39,225 nt of DNA, from contig CAILTI010000029.1 in assembly GCA_903837075.1 (NCBI GenBank), positions 1 through 39,225 on the forward strand, given 5' to 3'. The notes below the pieces were generated by a model, which was given only the letters and a program-made list of their open reading frames with translations, searched no databases and was not told where the DNA came from. Source of the stretch: an uncultured bacterium. GTDB lineage: Bacteria > Patescibacteriota > Minisyncoccia > Phycocordibacterales > PALSA-1337. This document shows positions 25,603 to 34,095 of this stretch, in pieces; the first letter of the stretch is position 1, and each line of letters begins with the position of its first letter. The translations under genes were made by a program, and so were the position numbers.

Positions 25603-26253
25603 ATGCAAACCCATCAACTAAAAAGAAACAATCCAAACATGAAGCGTGTGATCGTCGCGCGTGGAGGTAAGCGTGGAAAGACTGCCGGTCGCGGTGGTAA
25701 AGGTCAGTCCGCTCGTGCTGGTAACAAGCGCCGTCCAGAATGGAGAGATATCATCAAGAGACTGCCAAAGTTGCGCGGTCGTGGTATCAGCCCTCAGAAA
25801 TCATTCGTTGCGAAGCCTGTTATCATCAACCTAGAAGCGTTGGAGGTCGCGTTCGTAGCCAATGATCAGGTTTCACCAACCACTCTCATAGAAAAGGGTC
25901 TAGCCAGTACTATTTCGGGTCGCGTTCCTGCGATCAAGATCCTAGGTGACGGTGAAGTCACGAAGGCTTTGAAATTGTCAGGTCTCTCTATCTCAGGTTC
26001 TGCAAAAGAGAAGATCATCAAGGCAGGTGGTACAGTAGTTGAGATCGTCCCGAAAGTTATTTCGAAGCCTGAGAAGGTCAAGAAAGTGAAGTCTGAAAAG
26101 AAAGAGGTGGTCAAAGAAGAGGGGGATAAGAGTGAAAAATCAAAAGATTCCAAAAAAGAAGCTAAACCTGCGAAAAAGGAACAAGTAGAACAAGTAGTAG
26201 AAAAAGTCGCCAAGATAGAAAAGAAAGTTGCCAAGGAAGATACGAAGAAATAA
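25603..26253 (+). CDS. rplO: Ribosomal protein uL15 with K/E-rich C-terminal extension
   Basis: RGGKRGKTAGRGGKGQSARAGNKRRPEW core. Start may be the ATG at 25639. Confidence 0.94.
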   Translation: MQTHQLKRNNPNMKRVIVARGGKRGKTAGRGGKGQSARAGNKRRPEWRDIIKRLPKLRGRGISPQKSFVAKPVIINLEALEVAFVANDQVSPTTLIEKGLASTISGRVPAIKILGDGEVTKALKLSGLSISGSAKEKIIKAGGTVVEIVPKVISKPEKVKKVKSEKKEVVKEEGDKSEKSKDSKKEAKPAKKEQVEQVVEKVAKIEKKVAKEDTKK

Positions 26254-26316
26254 CAGGCAGCAGTAACAGGAAATATAAATAGTTATTCGAGATTCTAAAT
26301 AACCAATTTCAAAACA

Positions 26317-27591
26317 ATGAACAATTTCCTAGCAAAAATATCATTGGCATTCAGAGACCAGGTCTTGCGAAAGAGGATTGGTTTCACTATTTTGATCTTG
26401 ATATTGTTCAGATTGATGGCGACTATTCCAATACCAGGTGTCGATGTTGCCAACCTAGCGAAACTCCTATCTTCGAGCCAATTCTTCGGATTCCTCAACA
26501 TCTTTTCTGGTGGTGGCCTTTCCAACCTTTCTATCGTTATGCTCGGTGTCGGACCATTCATCACGGCTAGTATCATCATCCAGCTACTCACTATGATGTA
26601 TCCGAAGTGGAAGAACCTCATGCACGAAGAAGGTGAAGCTGGTCGCATGAAACTTTCTCAATATTCTAGATATATATCGATACCGCTCGGCGTCATATCA
26701 GCTATCGGCTTCTTGTCATTGCTACAATCACAGGGCGTACTCCCACAAATCTCGACGTCAGCATTCGTCATGAATGTGATCGTCATCACTGCTGGTTCTA
26801 CGCTCCTCATGTGGTTAGGTGAACTCGTATCAGAGTTCGGTATAGGTAATGGAGTTTCCCTCATCATTTTTGCGGGTATTGTTTCCAGTTTGCCGACCGC
26901 AGTCAATCAGTTCATAGTCCAGTTCAAAGCCATAGATATACCAGTTTATATCATAGCTGTAGTTATAGTACTCATCGTCGTTGCTGGTGTCGTCTACATC
27001 ACCGAGGCTGAGCGATCAGTACCAGTCACATATGCCAAACAAGTGAGAGGGAACAAGGTCTATGGTGGTGCTTCGACATATCTACCACTACGTTTGAATC
27101 AGGCTGGTGTTATCCCGATCATCTTTGCCCTCTCAATACTACTCTTCCCTCAGATCATTTCTAACCTGTTGTCTCATTGGACAGCACATCCTACTATCGC
27201 TGCCTGGGCGACATCATTCACGGTGTTATTCAATAACCAGTGGGTATATGGTGCTGCATATTTCGTACTGGTTGTTTTGTTCACGTATTTCTATACTGCA
27301 GTCACATTCGATCCAAAGCAGATTTCTGAAAATCTACAACGTTCAGGAGCCTTCATTCCTGGTGTACGTCCCGGCACTTTCACAATGGAGTATCTCGGCA
27401 ATATCGTAACCAGAATAACTCTCGTAGGGGCATTATTCCTAGGTATTATCGCTATTCTGCCTCTCTGTATGCAAGCGTTCACGTCTAGTAAGTCCCTGGC
27501 TATCGGCGGCACAGCACTCCTCATCGTTGTTTCCGTAGTTCTCGATCTATTGAAGAAGATAGATGCTCAGGTGGCGATGAGAGAATATTAG
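26317..27591 (+). CDS. secY: Preprotein translocase subunit SecY
   Basis: RIGFTILILILFRLMATIPIPGVD...GNGVSLIIFAGI...ERSVPVTYAKQVRGNKVYGG. Confidence 0.98.
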   Translation: MNNFLAKISLAFRDQVLRKRIGFTILILILFRLMATIPIPGVDVANLAKLLSSSQFFGFLNIFSGGGLSNLSIVMLGVGPFITASIIIQLLTMMYPKWKNLMHEEGEAGRMKLSQYSRYISIPLGVISAIGFLSLLQSQGVLPQISTSAFVMNVIVITAGSTLLMWLGELVSEFGIGNGVSLIIFAGIVSSLPTAVNQFIVQFKAIDIPVYIIAVVIVLIVVAGVVYITEAERSVPVTYAKQVRGNKVYGGASTYLPLRLNQAGVIPIIFALSILLFPQIISNLLSHWTAHPTIAAWATSFTVLFNNQWVYGAAYFVLVVLFTYFYTAVTFDPKQISENLQRSGAFIPGVRPGTFTMEYLGNIVTRITLVGALFLGIIAILPLCMQAFTSSKSLAIGGTALLIVVSVVLDLLKKIDAQVAMREY

Positions 27592-27600
27592 AGAAATTTT

Positions 27601-27655
27601 CAATATTTCCTTCTTCGCCAAGGCTTCGAAGGGCAGGCAATGACACAATATTGAA
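27601..27655. repeat. 55-bp palindromic repeat, copy 1
   Basis: CAATATTTCCTTCTTCGCCAAGGCTTCGAAGGGCAGGCAATGACACAATATTGAA; near-identical to 30161-30215. Confidence 0.8.
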
Positions 27656-27706
27656 TTTCAAAATGGACGGTTTCATAGCCGTCCTTTTTGATATATAATG
27701 GAAGGT

Positions 27707-28300
27707 ATGAAACCCCAAGCATTCATCTTTATAGGTCGCTCAGGCTGTGGCAAGGGAACACAGGTAAAGTTACTCATGGAAATCTTAGCCCAGAAAGATC
27801 CGTCACTCGAGAGTCTCTATGTTCAGACTGGACAAGAGTTCCGTCAATTCATTCAAGGCGAAACATTTACCCAAAAGAAAAGTAAGGAGATATATGACGC
27901 CGGTGGTCTACAGCCAGAATTCTTGACTGTAGATATGTGGGGCAGGGTACTCATAGAGAAGTATAAAGGCGATCAGCATCTCATCTTTGATGGAACCCCT
28001 CGAAAGCTGCATGAAGCAGGTGCGTTGCATTCGTGCTTCGGATTTTATGGTTTTGACAAGCCCTGGGTGATCAATATAGACATCAGTAATGCGGAGTCAA
28101 AGAAGAGACTCCTAGCACGCAAGAGGTTCGACGATACCGAGGAGGAGATAACCAAGCGTCTGGAGTGGTATGAGACTGATGTTGAGCCGGCGCTCGGATA
28201 TTACGATGGCAATCCCAAATATACCTTTTTGAAAATCTCGGGAGAGAGGTCTGTTGAGGAGATCCATGCCGATATTGTGAAAAGGCTGGGTTTGGTGTAG
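27707..28300 (+). CDS. adk: Adenylate kinase family protein
   Basis: FIFIGRSGCGKGTQ P-loop; LIFDGTPR. The ATG at 27698 overlaps the TATAAT box, so 27707 is favoured. Confidence 0.88.
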   Translation: MKPQAFIFIGRSGCGKGTQVKLLMEILAQKDPSLESLYVQTGQEFRQFIQGETFTQKKSKEIYDAGGLQPEFLTVDMWGRVLIEKYKGDQHLIFDGTPRKLHEAGALHSCFGFYGFDKPWVINIDISNAESKKRLLARKRFDDTEEEITKRLEWYETDVEPALGYYDGNPKYTFLKISGERSVEEIHADIVKRLGLV

Positions 28301-28355
28301 GTTGATAAGGTAGATTTGAGATAAATCATAAATCTATTTATTCCCCTCACCTCAT

Positions 28356-28437
28356 AACAATGAAGGTTCCAGGGGTACGGATATTTTCCTGCTGGAAAAT
28401 TCCTCGTGCTCGCAAGCCCCCTTCAACCTTCATTGTT
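28356..28437. repeat. Palindromic element between adk and map
   Basis: Perfect 13-bp AACAATGAAGGTT/AACCTTCATTGTT with inner ATTTTCC-TGCT-GGAAAAT hairpin. Confidence 0.65.
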
Positions 28438-28479
28438 ACTCGGCTCGTGGTAATATTATTCATTGACGTAAGCTATTTT

Positions 28480-29247
28480 ATGATAACAATAAAGACAAAG
28501 GAAGACATCGCTATCCTCCGTGAGGGGGGGCGTCGTCATGCGGAAATATTGCGCGAATTGGCCAAGATGGTGAAGCCTGGTGTCCGTAGCAGTGAACTCG
28601 AGGATGCGGCGCGCAAGATGATCACCGAAGGTGGTGATGAACCGGCCCTACTCAACTACATGCCATATGGAGCAAAGAGACCATATCCTGCGGCACTTTG
28701 CGTCTCAGTGAATGATGAGATAGTGCACGGGATCCCCAATGAAACAGACAAGATCTTGAAGGAAGGTGATATTGTTGGACTCGACCTAGGCCTCACCCAT
28801 AGAGGACTGATCACAGATGCGACATTGACTGTTGCTGTCGGCAACGTGTCATCTGAAGTCCAGGAACTCCTAGAAGTCACCAAGAAAGCTCTAGCTGCCG
28901 GTGTGAAGGCCGCCAAAGGTGGCAAACGTATCGGCGATATAGGTAATGCCATAGCACGTGTAGCGGCATCGAAGGTTTACGGCGTAGTCGAAGAATTGGC
29001 TGGCCATGGTGTCGGATATGATGTCCATGAAGAACCATATGTTCCGAATTTCGGCACAGCTGGTAGTGGTCCTATATTGAAACCTGGAATGGTTCTCGCT
29101 ATCGAGCCGATGTTCAATCTCGGTTCAAAGAAAATAAAATTAGACAAAGATGGCTATACTTACAGAACTGCTGATGGTAGTTACAGTGCACACTTCGAGC
29201 ATACAGTTGTCATCACGAAGGGGGGTGCTGAGATTCTGACTATTTAG
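28480..29247 (+). CDS. map: Methionine aminopeptidase type I
   Basis: MITIKTKEDIAILREGGRRHAEIL...GHGVGYDVHEEPYVPNFG...EPMFNLGS. Confidence 0.97.
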   Translation: MITIKTKEDIAILREGGRRHAEILRELAKMVKPGVRSSELEDAARKMITEGGDEPALLNYMPYGAKRPYPAALCVSVNDEIVHGIPNETDKILKEGDIVGLDLGLTHRGLITDATLTVAVGNVSSEVQELLEVTKKALAAGVKAAKGGKRIGDIGNAIARVAASKVYGVVEELAGHGVGYDVHEEPYVPNFGTAGSGPILKPGMVLAIEPMFNLGSKKIKLDKDGYTYRTADGSYSAHFEHTVVITKGGAEILTI

Positions 29248-29334
29248 ATTTTATTCTGACAAGCGAAGATGTGTGAATATTTTTATATTCACAACATCTG
29301 AGTCGAAGTCAGAACAAACGAGTAAATACTAAAC

Positions 29335-29494
29335 AGTAACTCCTAACACCTCTTGAGTCCCGAGGATATTTTGCGACCAATATACCAGCGCATTTTCCAA
29401 AGGATGAGTGAATCCTTGGAGCGAGTCCTTTGTGAAAATGCTGGTATATTGGAAACAAAGCCGCAGGGACGAAGAGAGGTGTTAGGAGTTACTG
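29335..29494. repeat. Structured repeat element, complete copy
   Basis: AGTAACTCCTAACACCTCTT...AGAGGTGTTAGGAGTTACT outer stem; inner long arm CCAATATACCAGC...GCTGGTATATTGG. 92/94 identity of 29373-29466 with 1-94. Confidence 0.85.
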
Positions 29495-29508
29495 TCAGCG
29501 GTCAAAAA

Positions 29509-29537
29509 TTGAAATACTGCCACATTTACTATATAAT
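29509..29537 (+). promoter_or_regulatory. ndk promoter, leaderless-type
   Basis: TTGAAA, 17-nt spacer, TATAAT (29532-29537); ATG at 29547. Confidence 0.7.
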
Positions 29538-29546
29538 CACGGAACT

Positions 29547-30155
29547 ATGAAAAATCACCCAAAGTACGAGCGCACGCTAGTTATTATCAAGCCAGATGGA
29601 ATACAGAGGACGTTGATCGGAGAGATTATAAAGAGATATGAGCAAATAGGGCTGAAATTGGTCGGCATAAAGATGTTGGTACCGACAGCGGATCTGATCG
29701 AGGAGCATTACACATTGGATCCAGAATGGCGAACCAAGACAGGTCTAAAGACTATCAAAGGTTATACGGACAAGGGACTAAAGCCACCACATACAGATCC
29801 ATTGAAGATCACCGCGATCATTCTGAAGAACCTAGTTAAATATATGACCAAGGGACCAGTCGTGGCCATGGTATGGGAAGGGGCGCATGCTGTCGAGATA
29901 GTACGAAAAGTTACCGGTGGAACTGAGCCGTTGACTTCACCTATCGGTACGATACGCGGTGATTATGTTATCGATTCATATAGAATGAGTGACGTTGATG
30001 GTCGCGCCGTTCGAAACCTCGTACATGCTTCTGGATCAGTCAAAGAAGCCAATGATGAGATCTCCCATTGGTTCAAGAAGGACGAAGTCTTCGCATACAG
30101 ACATATCTCAGAGGCGATGCTCTACGATGTCGATCTCGATGGCATACTCGAGTAA
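29547..30155 (+). CDS. ndk: Nucleoside diphosphate kinase (long form)
   Basis: ERTLVIIKPDGIQRTLIGEIIKRYEQIGLKLVGIKM, VVAMVWEG, GTIRGDYV; extra internal segment after EEHY. Confidence 0.93.
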   Translation: MKNHPKYERTLVIIKPDGIQRTLIGEIIKRYEQIGLKLVGIKMLVPTADLIEEHYTLDPEWRTKTGLKTIKGYTDKGLKPPHTDPLKITAIILKNLVKYMTKGPVVAMVWEGAHAVEIVRKVTGGTEPLTSPIGTIRGDYVIDSYRMSDVDGRAVRNLVHASGSVKEANDEISHWFKKDEVFAYRHISEAMLYDVDLDGILE

Positions 30156-30160
30156 TTACC

Positions 30161-30215
30161 AATATTCCCTTCTTCGCCAAGGCTTCGAAGGGCAGGCAAT
30201 GACACAATATTCAAG
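30161..30215. repeat. 55-bp palindromic repeat, copy 2
   Basis: CAATATTCCCTTCTTCGCCAAGGCTTCGAAGGGCAGGCAATGACACAATATTCAA. Confidence 0.8.
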
Positions 30216-30315
30216 TCTACATACTAAAGCTAATTTAAAATTGCAATAGACAACAACTTCATGACACGTCTTTTGATTCGATATCAATAAATGTGTCGCA
30301 AATAGTTTTCCCCAT

Positions 30316-30526
30316 TGCGATCTTCGTCAGTAATGAATAAAATGTATTCAGGTTGCGAGAGTAAATTCCACAAAATTTACATCTACGGGAGATCGACGAA
30401 TGTTACACATTCAAATTCCTGGGCACTCCGGTGTTCTGGGTGAGATCACCCACCTGTATCCACAGGTATTCTACTCTTGCAATCCTTGGAGAATGTCTGC
30501 AGACATACGTTTGCAGGCATTTTTCT
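30316..30526 (+). ncRNA. Candidate structured ncRNA of unknown class with intrinsic terminator
   Basis: GGTTGCGAGAGTA/TACTCTTGCAATCC closing stem; inner hairpins GTAAATT/AATTTAC, GAATG/CATTC, C(UCCG)G tetraloop, GGGTGA/TCACCC, ACCTG/CAGGT; terminator ATGTCTGC/GCAGGCAT-TTTT. Confidence 0.5.
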
Positions 30527-30597
30527 TTATATATGGCCTATAAAGTCCTTATGGTCTGCAAAGTGATGTGTAGGCATATAACTGCTATAATGAACCC

Positions 30598-30978
30598 ATG
30601 TTAACATACATATTTGCACTGATCATATTATTCATCATGTTGGTGGCGCACATATTCGGTATTAACGGGTTATATTATCACTACCCATTTTATGACATAT
30701 TCATGCACGTACTGGGTGGGGCAGGGATAGGGTTGTTATTGATAGCTTTCATCAGATCGAATTTTTCCAATTTTGCCAATATACTATTTTTACGTCGGAA
30801 AGTCGTTCTAGGTGTACTGGTTGTGGGGCTCATGTGGGAGCTATTCGAGATGTATTTCGATATTGCTGGTGCGCCATTGTGGACGACGGCTTACTATATA
30901 GACACGGCCAAAGATCTCATCAATGATGTTATCGGTGCGAGCATCGTCGCCTGGTTGATCTTTAGAAAAAAGAAATAG
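30598..30978 (+). CDS. Hypothetical membrane protein (126 aa)
   Basis: Several TM segments; TATAAT (30586-30591) 6 nt before the ATG. Confidence 0.75.
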   Translation: MLTYIFALIILFIMLVAHIFGINGLYYHYPFYDIFMHVLGGAGIGLLLIAFIRSNFSNFANILFLRRKVVLGVLVVGLMWELFEMYFDIAGAPLWTTAYYIDTAKDLINDVIGASIVAWLIFRKKK

Positions 30979-30994
30979 TATTGGTTCAATAACG

Positions 30995-32452
30995 ATGTCC
31001 CATTCAGAAAACAATAAAATCAAATTTTGCTCCGGTGTAGGAACTGTAACTGGCGCGAATTTCCTATTGGAAACAGGGAAGGGTACAAAGATCCTGATCG
31101 ATTGCGGATTAGTCCAGGGCGAGAGGGTTGCTGAGGAGATAAATAGCGAAGCATTCCCATATGACCTCTCGACGATCTCGGCTATGTTCGTTACCCATGC
31201 ACACCTAGATCATGTTGGTCGTATTCCAAAATTGGTAAAGGACGGTTACAAGGGGCCGATATATTCGACACCGCAGACTAGAGATCTGGCAGAGTTGGTA
31301 TTGAATGATGCAGTCGGAATCCTGACCACTGAGGCCGAGCAGGATGGTAGAGAGCCGCTGTATGGTCAGTCTGATGTTGACGCTGTGTTCCCGTTGTGGA
31401 AGACGATCGGATATCATGAGGAGTTCAGATTGGACGACGAGGTATCTATCACATTCAAGGATGCTGGGCATATTCTCGGATCCTCGATGACTGAGGTGCG
31501 TATTCTCGCGCCGCACCGGCCGGCGGATTCCCTTGCGATTCCCCTTGCGGGTTTGAGCAGGGGAACTCCAGAGGCCGACAGTGGCGCGAGTATAAAAATT
31601 CTCTTTACTGGTGACCTAGGTAACTCGCCGGCGCCTTTGCTACGAGATACAGAGGCGGTGGGGGATGCTGATTATCTAATTATGGAAAGTGTCTATGGGG
31701 ATCGCAATCACGAAGACAAGGAAGGCCGCGAAAATAAGTTCAAACAGATAATAGATCAGACGATGGCACGTGGCGGAACATTGGTCATACCAGCGTTTTC
31801 CATCGATCGTACGCAGGTCATCCTATTCGAGTTGAATAATATGGTTGAACAGGGGAAGATCCAGTCTGTACCAGTATTCGTCGATTCACCAATGGCTATA
31901 AAGGCGACAGATATATATGCCGCGAATACTCAACTATTCAATAGCCGTGTCGCCGAGCAGATCGCTAAAGGCGATGACGTATTCCATTTCCCACGACTCG
32001 AGTACACCATGTCGTCCAATGACTCGAGAGATATCGAGCGTATGAATGGTGCCAAGATCATTCTCGCTGGTTCGGGGATGTCCGTTGGAGGACGTGTGAT
32101 CGGTCATGAAGCGCATTATTTGCCTGATGAGAAGAGTACCATCCTCCTTGTAGGATATCAGACGACTGGTTCACTCGGCCGACGATTGGCTGAAGGTGCA
32201 AAAAAGGTTCATATACATGGACAGGAGGTTAAGGTAAAGGCACATATCGAAACTCTATACGGATATTCCGCTCATAAAGATAGTGATCATTTGCTCGAGT
32301 TCGTCTCGACTGGTACGGATAGACTAAAAAAGGTATTCGTAACGATGGGCGAACCTGGTGCATCTATGCATCTGGCACAAAGGATCGGTGATGAGTTGGG
32401 TGTGAAGGCTGTAGTGCCGGGAAGAGGGGACAGTTATGAATTGAATGATTGA
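30995..32452 (+). CDS. MBL-fold beta-CASP ribonuclease family protein
   Basis: VTHAHLDHVGRIPKL (HxHxDH), DAGHILGSS, FTGDLGNS, PAFSIDRTQ, LAGSGMSVGGR, HIETLYGYSAHKD. Confidence 0.93.
   Translation: MSHSENNKIKFCSGVGTVTGANFLLETGKGTKILIDCGLVQGERVAEEINSEAFPYDLSTISAMFVTHAHLDHVGRIPKLVKDGYKGPIYSTPQTRDLAELVLNDAVGILTTEAEQDGREPLYGQSDVDAVFPLWKTIGYHEEFRLDDEVSITFKDAGHILGSSMTEVRILAPHRPADSLAIPLAGLSRGTPEADSGASIKILFTGDLGNSPAPLLRDTEAVGDADYLIMESVYGDRNHEDKEGRENKFKQIIDQTMARGGTLVIPAFSIDRTQVILFELNNMVEQGKIQSVPVFVDSPMAIKATDIYAANTQLFNSRVAEQIAKGDDVFHFPRLEYTMSSNDSRDIERMNGAKIILAGSGMSVGGRVIGHEAHYLPDEKSTILLVGYQTTGSLGRRLAEGAKKVHIHGQEVKVKAHIETLYGYSAHKDSDHLLEFVSTGTDRLKKVFVTMGEPGASMHLAQRIGDELGVKAVVPGRGDSYELND
31505..31590 (-). 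repeat. In-frame palindromic element inside the beta-CASP gene (reverse orientation)
   Basis: CTCGCGCC...GGCGCGAG ends. Reverse-complement core CAAACCCGCAAGGGGAATCG matches CAAACCTCGCAAGGGGGAATCG in recJ. Confidence 0.65.
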
Positions 32453-32542
32453 AAGATCGTGGAAAGCATTCGCCACGTCCAGGTTCAGCGATTTTGCCAG
32501 TAAATTTTTGGAGATCTATATATTCGCAGACAAAAAAGCGCT

Positions 32543-32574
32543 TCGAGAGTATAAAAAACCCCTCGAAGCGCCGA
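32543..32574. terminator. Terminator between the beta-CASP gene and rplT
   Basis: CGCTTCGAG...CTCGAAGCG stem with A/T-rich loop. Confidence 0.6.
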
Positions 32575-32707
32575 TGCAAACCGAATGATTTGGGGCATCC
32601 TGGCCAGTCACCGATGTGAATTGAGTCGACGGGACTCGCACCGGTTGCTGAAAAAAAACGAAAACAGCAGACTAAGCAGGCTCCAAATGAAAGGATCGCG
32701 CCAGTTA

Positions 32708-33052
32708 CTACTTTACCATACTCACGACTTTTGTGAAAGTCTCAGGTTTGAATTCGGCGAGATGGGCTAGAGACTTGCGGTCTAGAGCGATACCTTTCTT
32801 CTTTGCGGCACCGATGAATTTGCTATATGAAAATCCTAGTGGTCGGAGTGCGGCGTTGATCTTTACATTCCAGAGGCGGCGAAAATCACCTTTCTTGTCG
32901 CGGCGGTGAGCGAATGAGTATGCGCCAGCGTGCATGAGGGCATCTACTGCAGCTCTCTCAGTCTTGGAGCGGCGGAAACGAAAGCCTTTGGCGGCTTTCA
33001 GGATCGTGCGGCGGTTCTTTAGGGCGTGTACTGCTTTTTTGACTCTGGTCAT
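32708..33052 (-). CDS. rplT: Ribosomal protein bL20
   Basis: MTRVKKAVHALKNRRTILKAAKGFRFRRSKTERAAVDALMHAGAYSFAHRRDKKGDFRRLW. Confidence 0.97.
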   Translation of the reverse strand: MTRVKKAVHALKNRRTILKAAKGFRFRRSKTERAAVDALMHAGAYSFAHRRDKKGDFRRLWNVKINAALRPLGFSYSKFIGAAKKKGIALDRKSLAHLAEFKPETFTKVVSMVK

Positions 33053-33136
33053 TTTAGTTAGTGGTTAGTAGTTAGTGATTAGTTGTTAGTGAATGGTATT
33101 TGTGATTTCTAATCACTATTCACTAGTCACTGGCTT

Positions 33137-33331
33137 TTAAATGGTTGCTAAAAATCTACTCTTCGCCTTGTTATTCATATGCAAGATCGCATTCATACGA
33201 TGCTTGTTGGTGCTCTTTTTGGAAGAGTCCTTGGCATTGAAATGGTTCTGACCTGGTTTACGTGCCAGAATCTTGCCATTTTTGGTGACCTTGAGGCGCT
33301 TCATGAATGATTTGTGGGTTTTGATGCTCAT
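33137..33331 (-). CDS. rpmI: Ribosomal protein bL35
   Basis: MSIKTHKSFMKRLKVTKNGKILARKPGQNHFNAKDSSKK. Confidence 0.95.
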   Translation of the reverse strand: MSIKTHKSFMKRLKVTKNGKILARKPGQNHFNAKDSSKKSTNKHRMNAILHMNNKAKSRFLATI

Positions 33332-33416
33332 AGTATTTAGTCGTTAGTGACTAGTGGTTAGTGGTTAGTGTTTGCGATTACTAATCACTAGTCACTATTC
33401 ACTAATAACTGATTAA

Positions 33417-33926
33417 TTATTTCTTTTCTATATAAATGGTTAAACCCTTTGGTCCTTTCGTTGCTGATTGGGCGATCTTGTATTCGACGGTCACCAGCTT
33501 CAGGATACGTTCCAATCTCTCTTTCAGGAAATTCATATCCATATACTTGGATCGTCCGACTAGGAAGAGGTCGATCTTGACACGATTGCCTTCGGACAGC
33601 CATTCGGAGACTTTCTTGGCTTTTAGCTCAAGGTCATGGTCTCCTGTACCGATCTTGACTTGGATAATCTTGACTTCGGTAGTGGTGGTCTTGGACTTGG
33701 CGACCTTCAGTTTCTTCTTTTCATCGTACAAATACTTCCCATAATCCATGATCTTGGCCACTGGAGGTACTGCGGTAGGGGAGATCTCTATGAGATCCAA
33801 ACCTCTCGCCTGTGCCTCTGTTAGGGCCACCTGTAAGCTTATTACTCCAAAATTCGTTCCGTCATCGGCAAGGACCCGTAGTTCGGGTGCTTTGATCTGA
33901 TGGTTGATTTTGACTCGTATACTCAA
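33417..33926 (-). CDS. infC: Translation initiation factor IF-3
   Basis: INHQIKAPELRVLADDGTNFGVISLQVALTEAQARGLDLIEISPTAVPPVAKIMDYGKYLYDEKKK. Confidence 0.97.
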   Translation of the reverse strand: MSIRVKINHQIKAPELRVLADDGTNFGVISLQVALTEAQARGLDLIEISPTAVPPVAKIMDYGKYLYDEKKKLKVAKSKTTTTEVKIIQVKIGTGDHDLELKAKKVSEWLSEGNRVKIDLFLVGRSKYMDMNFLKERLERILKLVTVEYKIAQSATKGPKGLTIYIEKK

Positions 33927-34095
33927 GGGATTACAGAGTGTATTTATAGCATATATGGGTCATTGATGCAAGGTAGAAGTGCTCGGGGCCAATGATCAAT
34001 ACTCAATAACGCAATGACCAGTGAATATTGGAATATTGAATATTCAATGAACATTGTGTCATTGGGTATTGCCTGCCTGCCGGCAGGCCGGAACA

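Noticed and set aside
28360-28479. 40-aa N-terminal extension of map
   Set aside because: Translation of a palindromic element; the normal MAP start is MITIKTKED at 28480.
29353-29550. ORF 65 aa before ndk
   Set aside because: Lies within the palindromic repeat element; no protein-like conservation.
33053-33414. CRISPR-like repeats
   Set aside because: Short degenerate 7-mers in inverted arms without spacers; no cas genes in the window.
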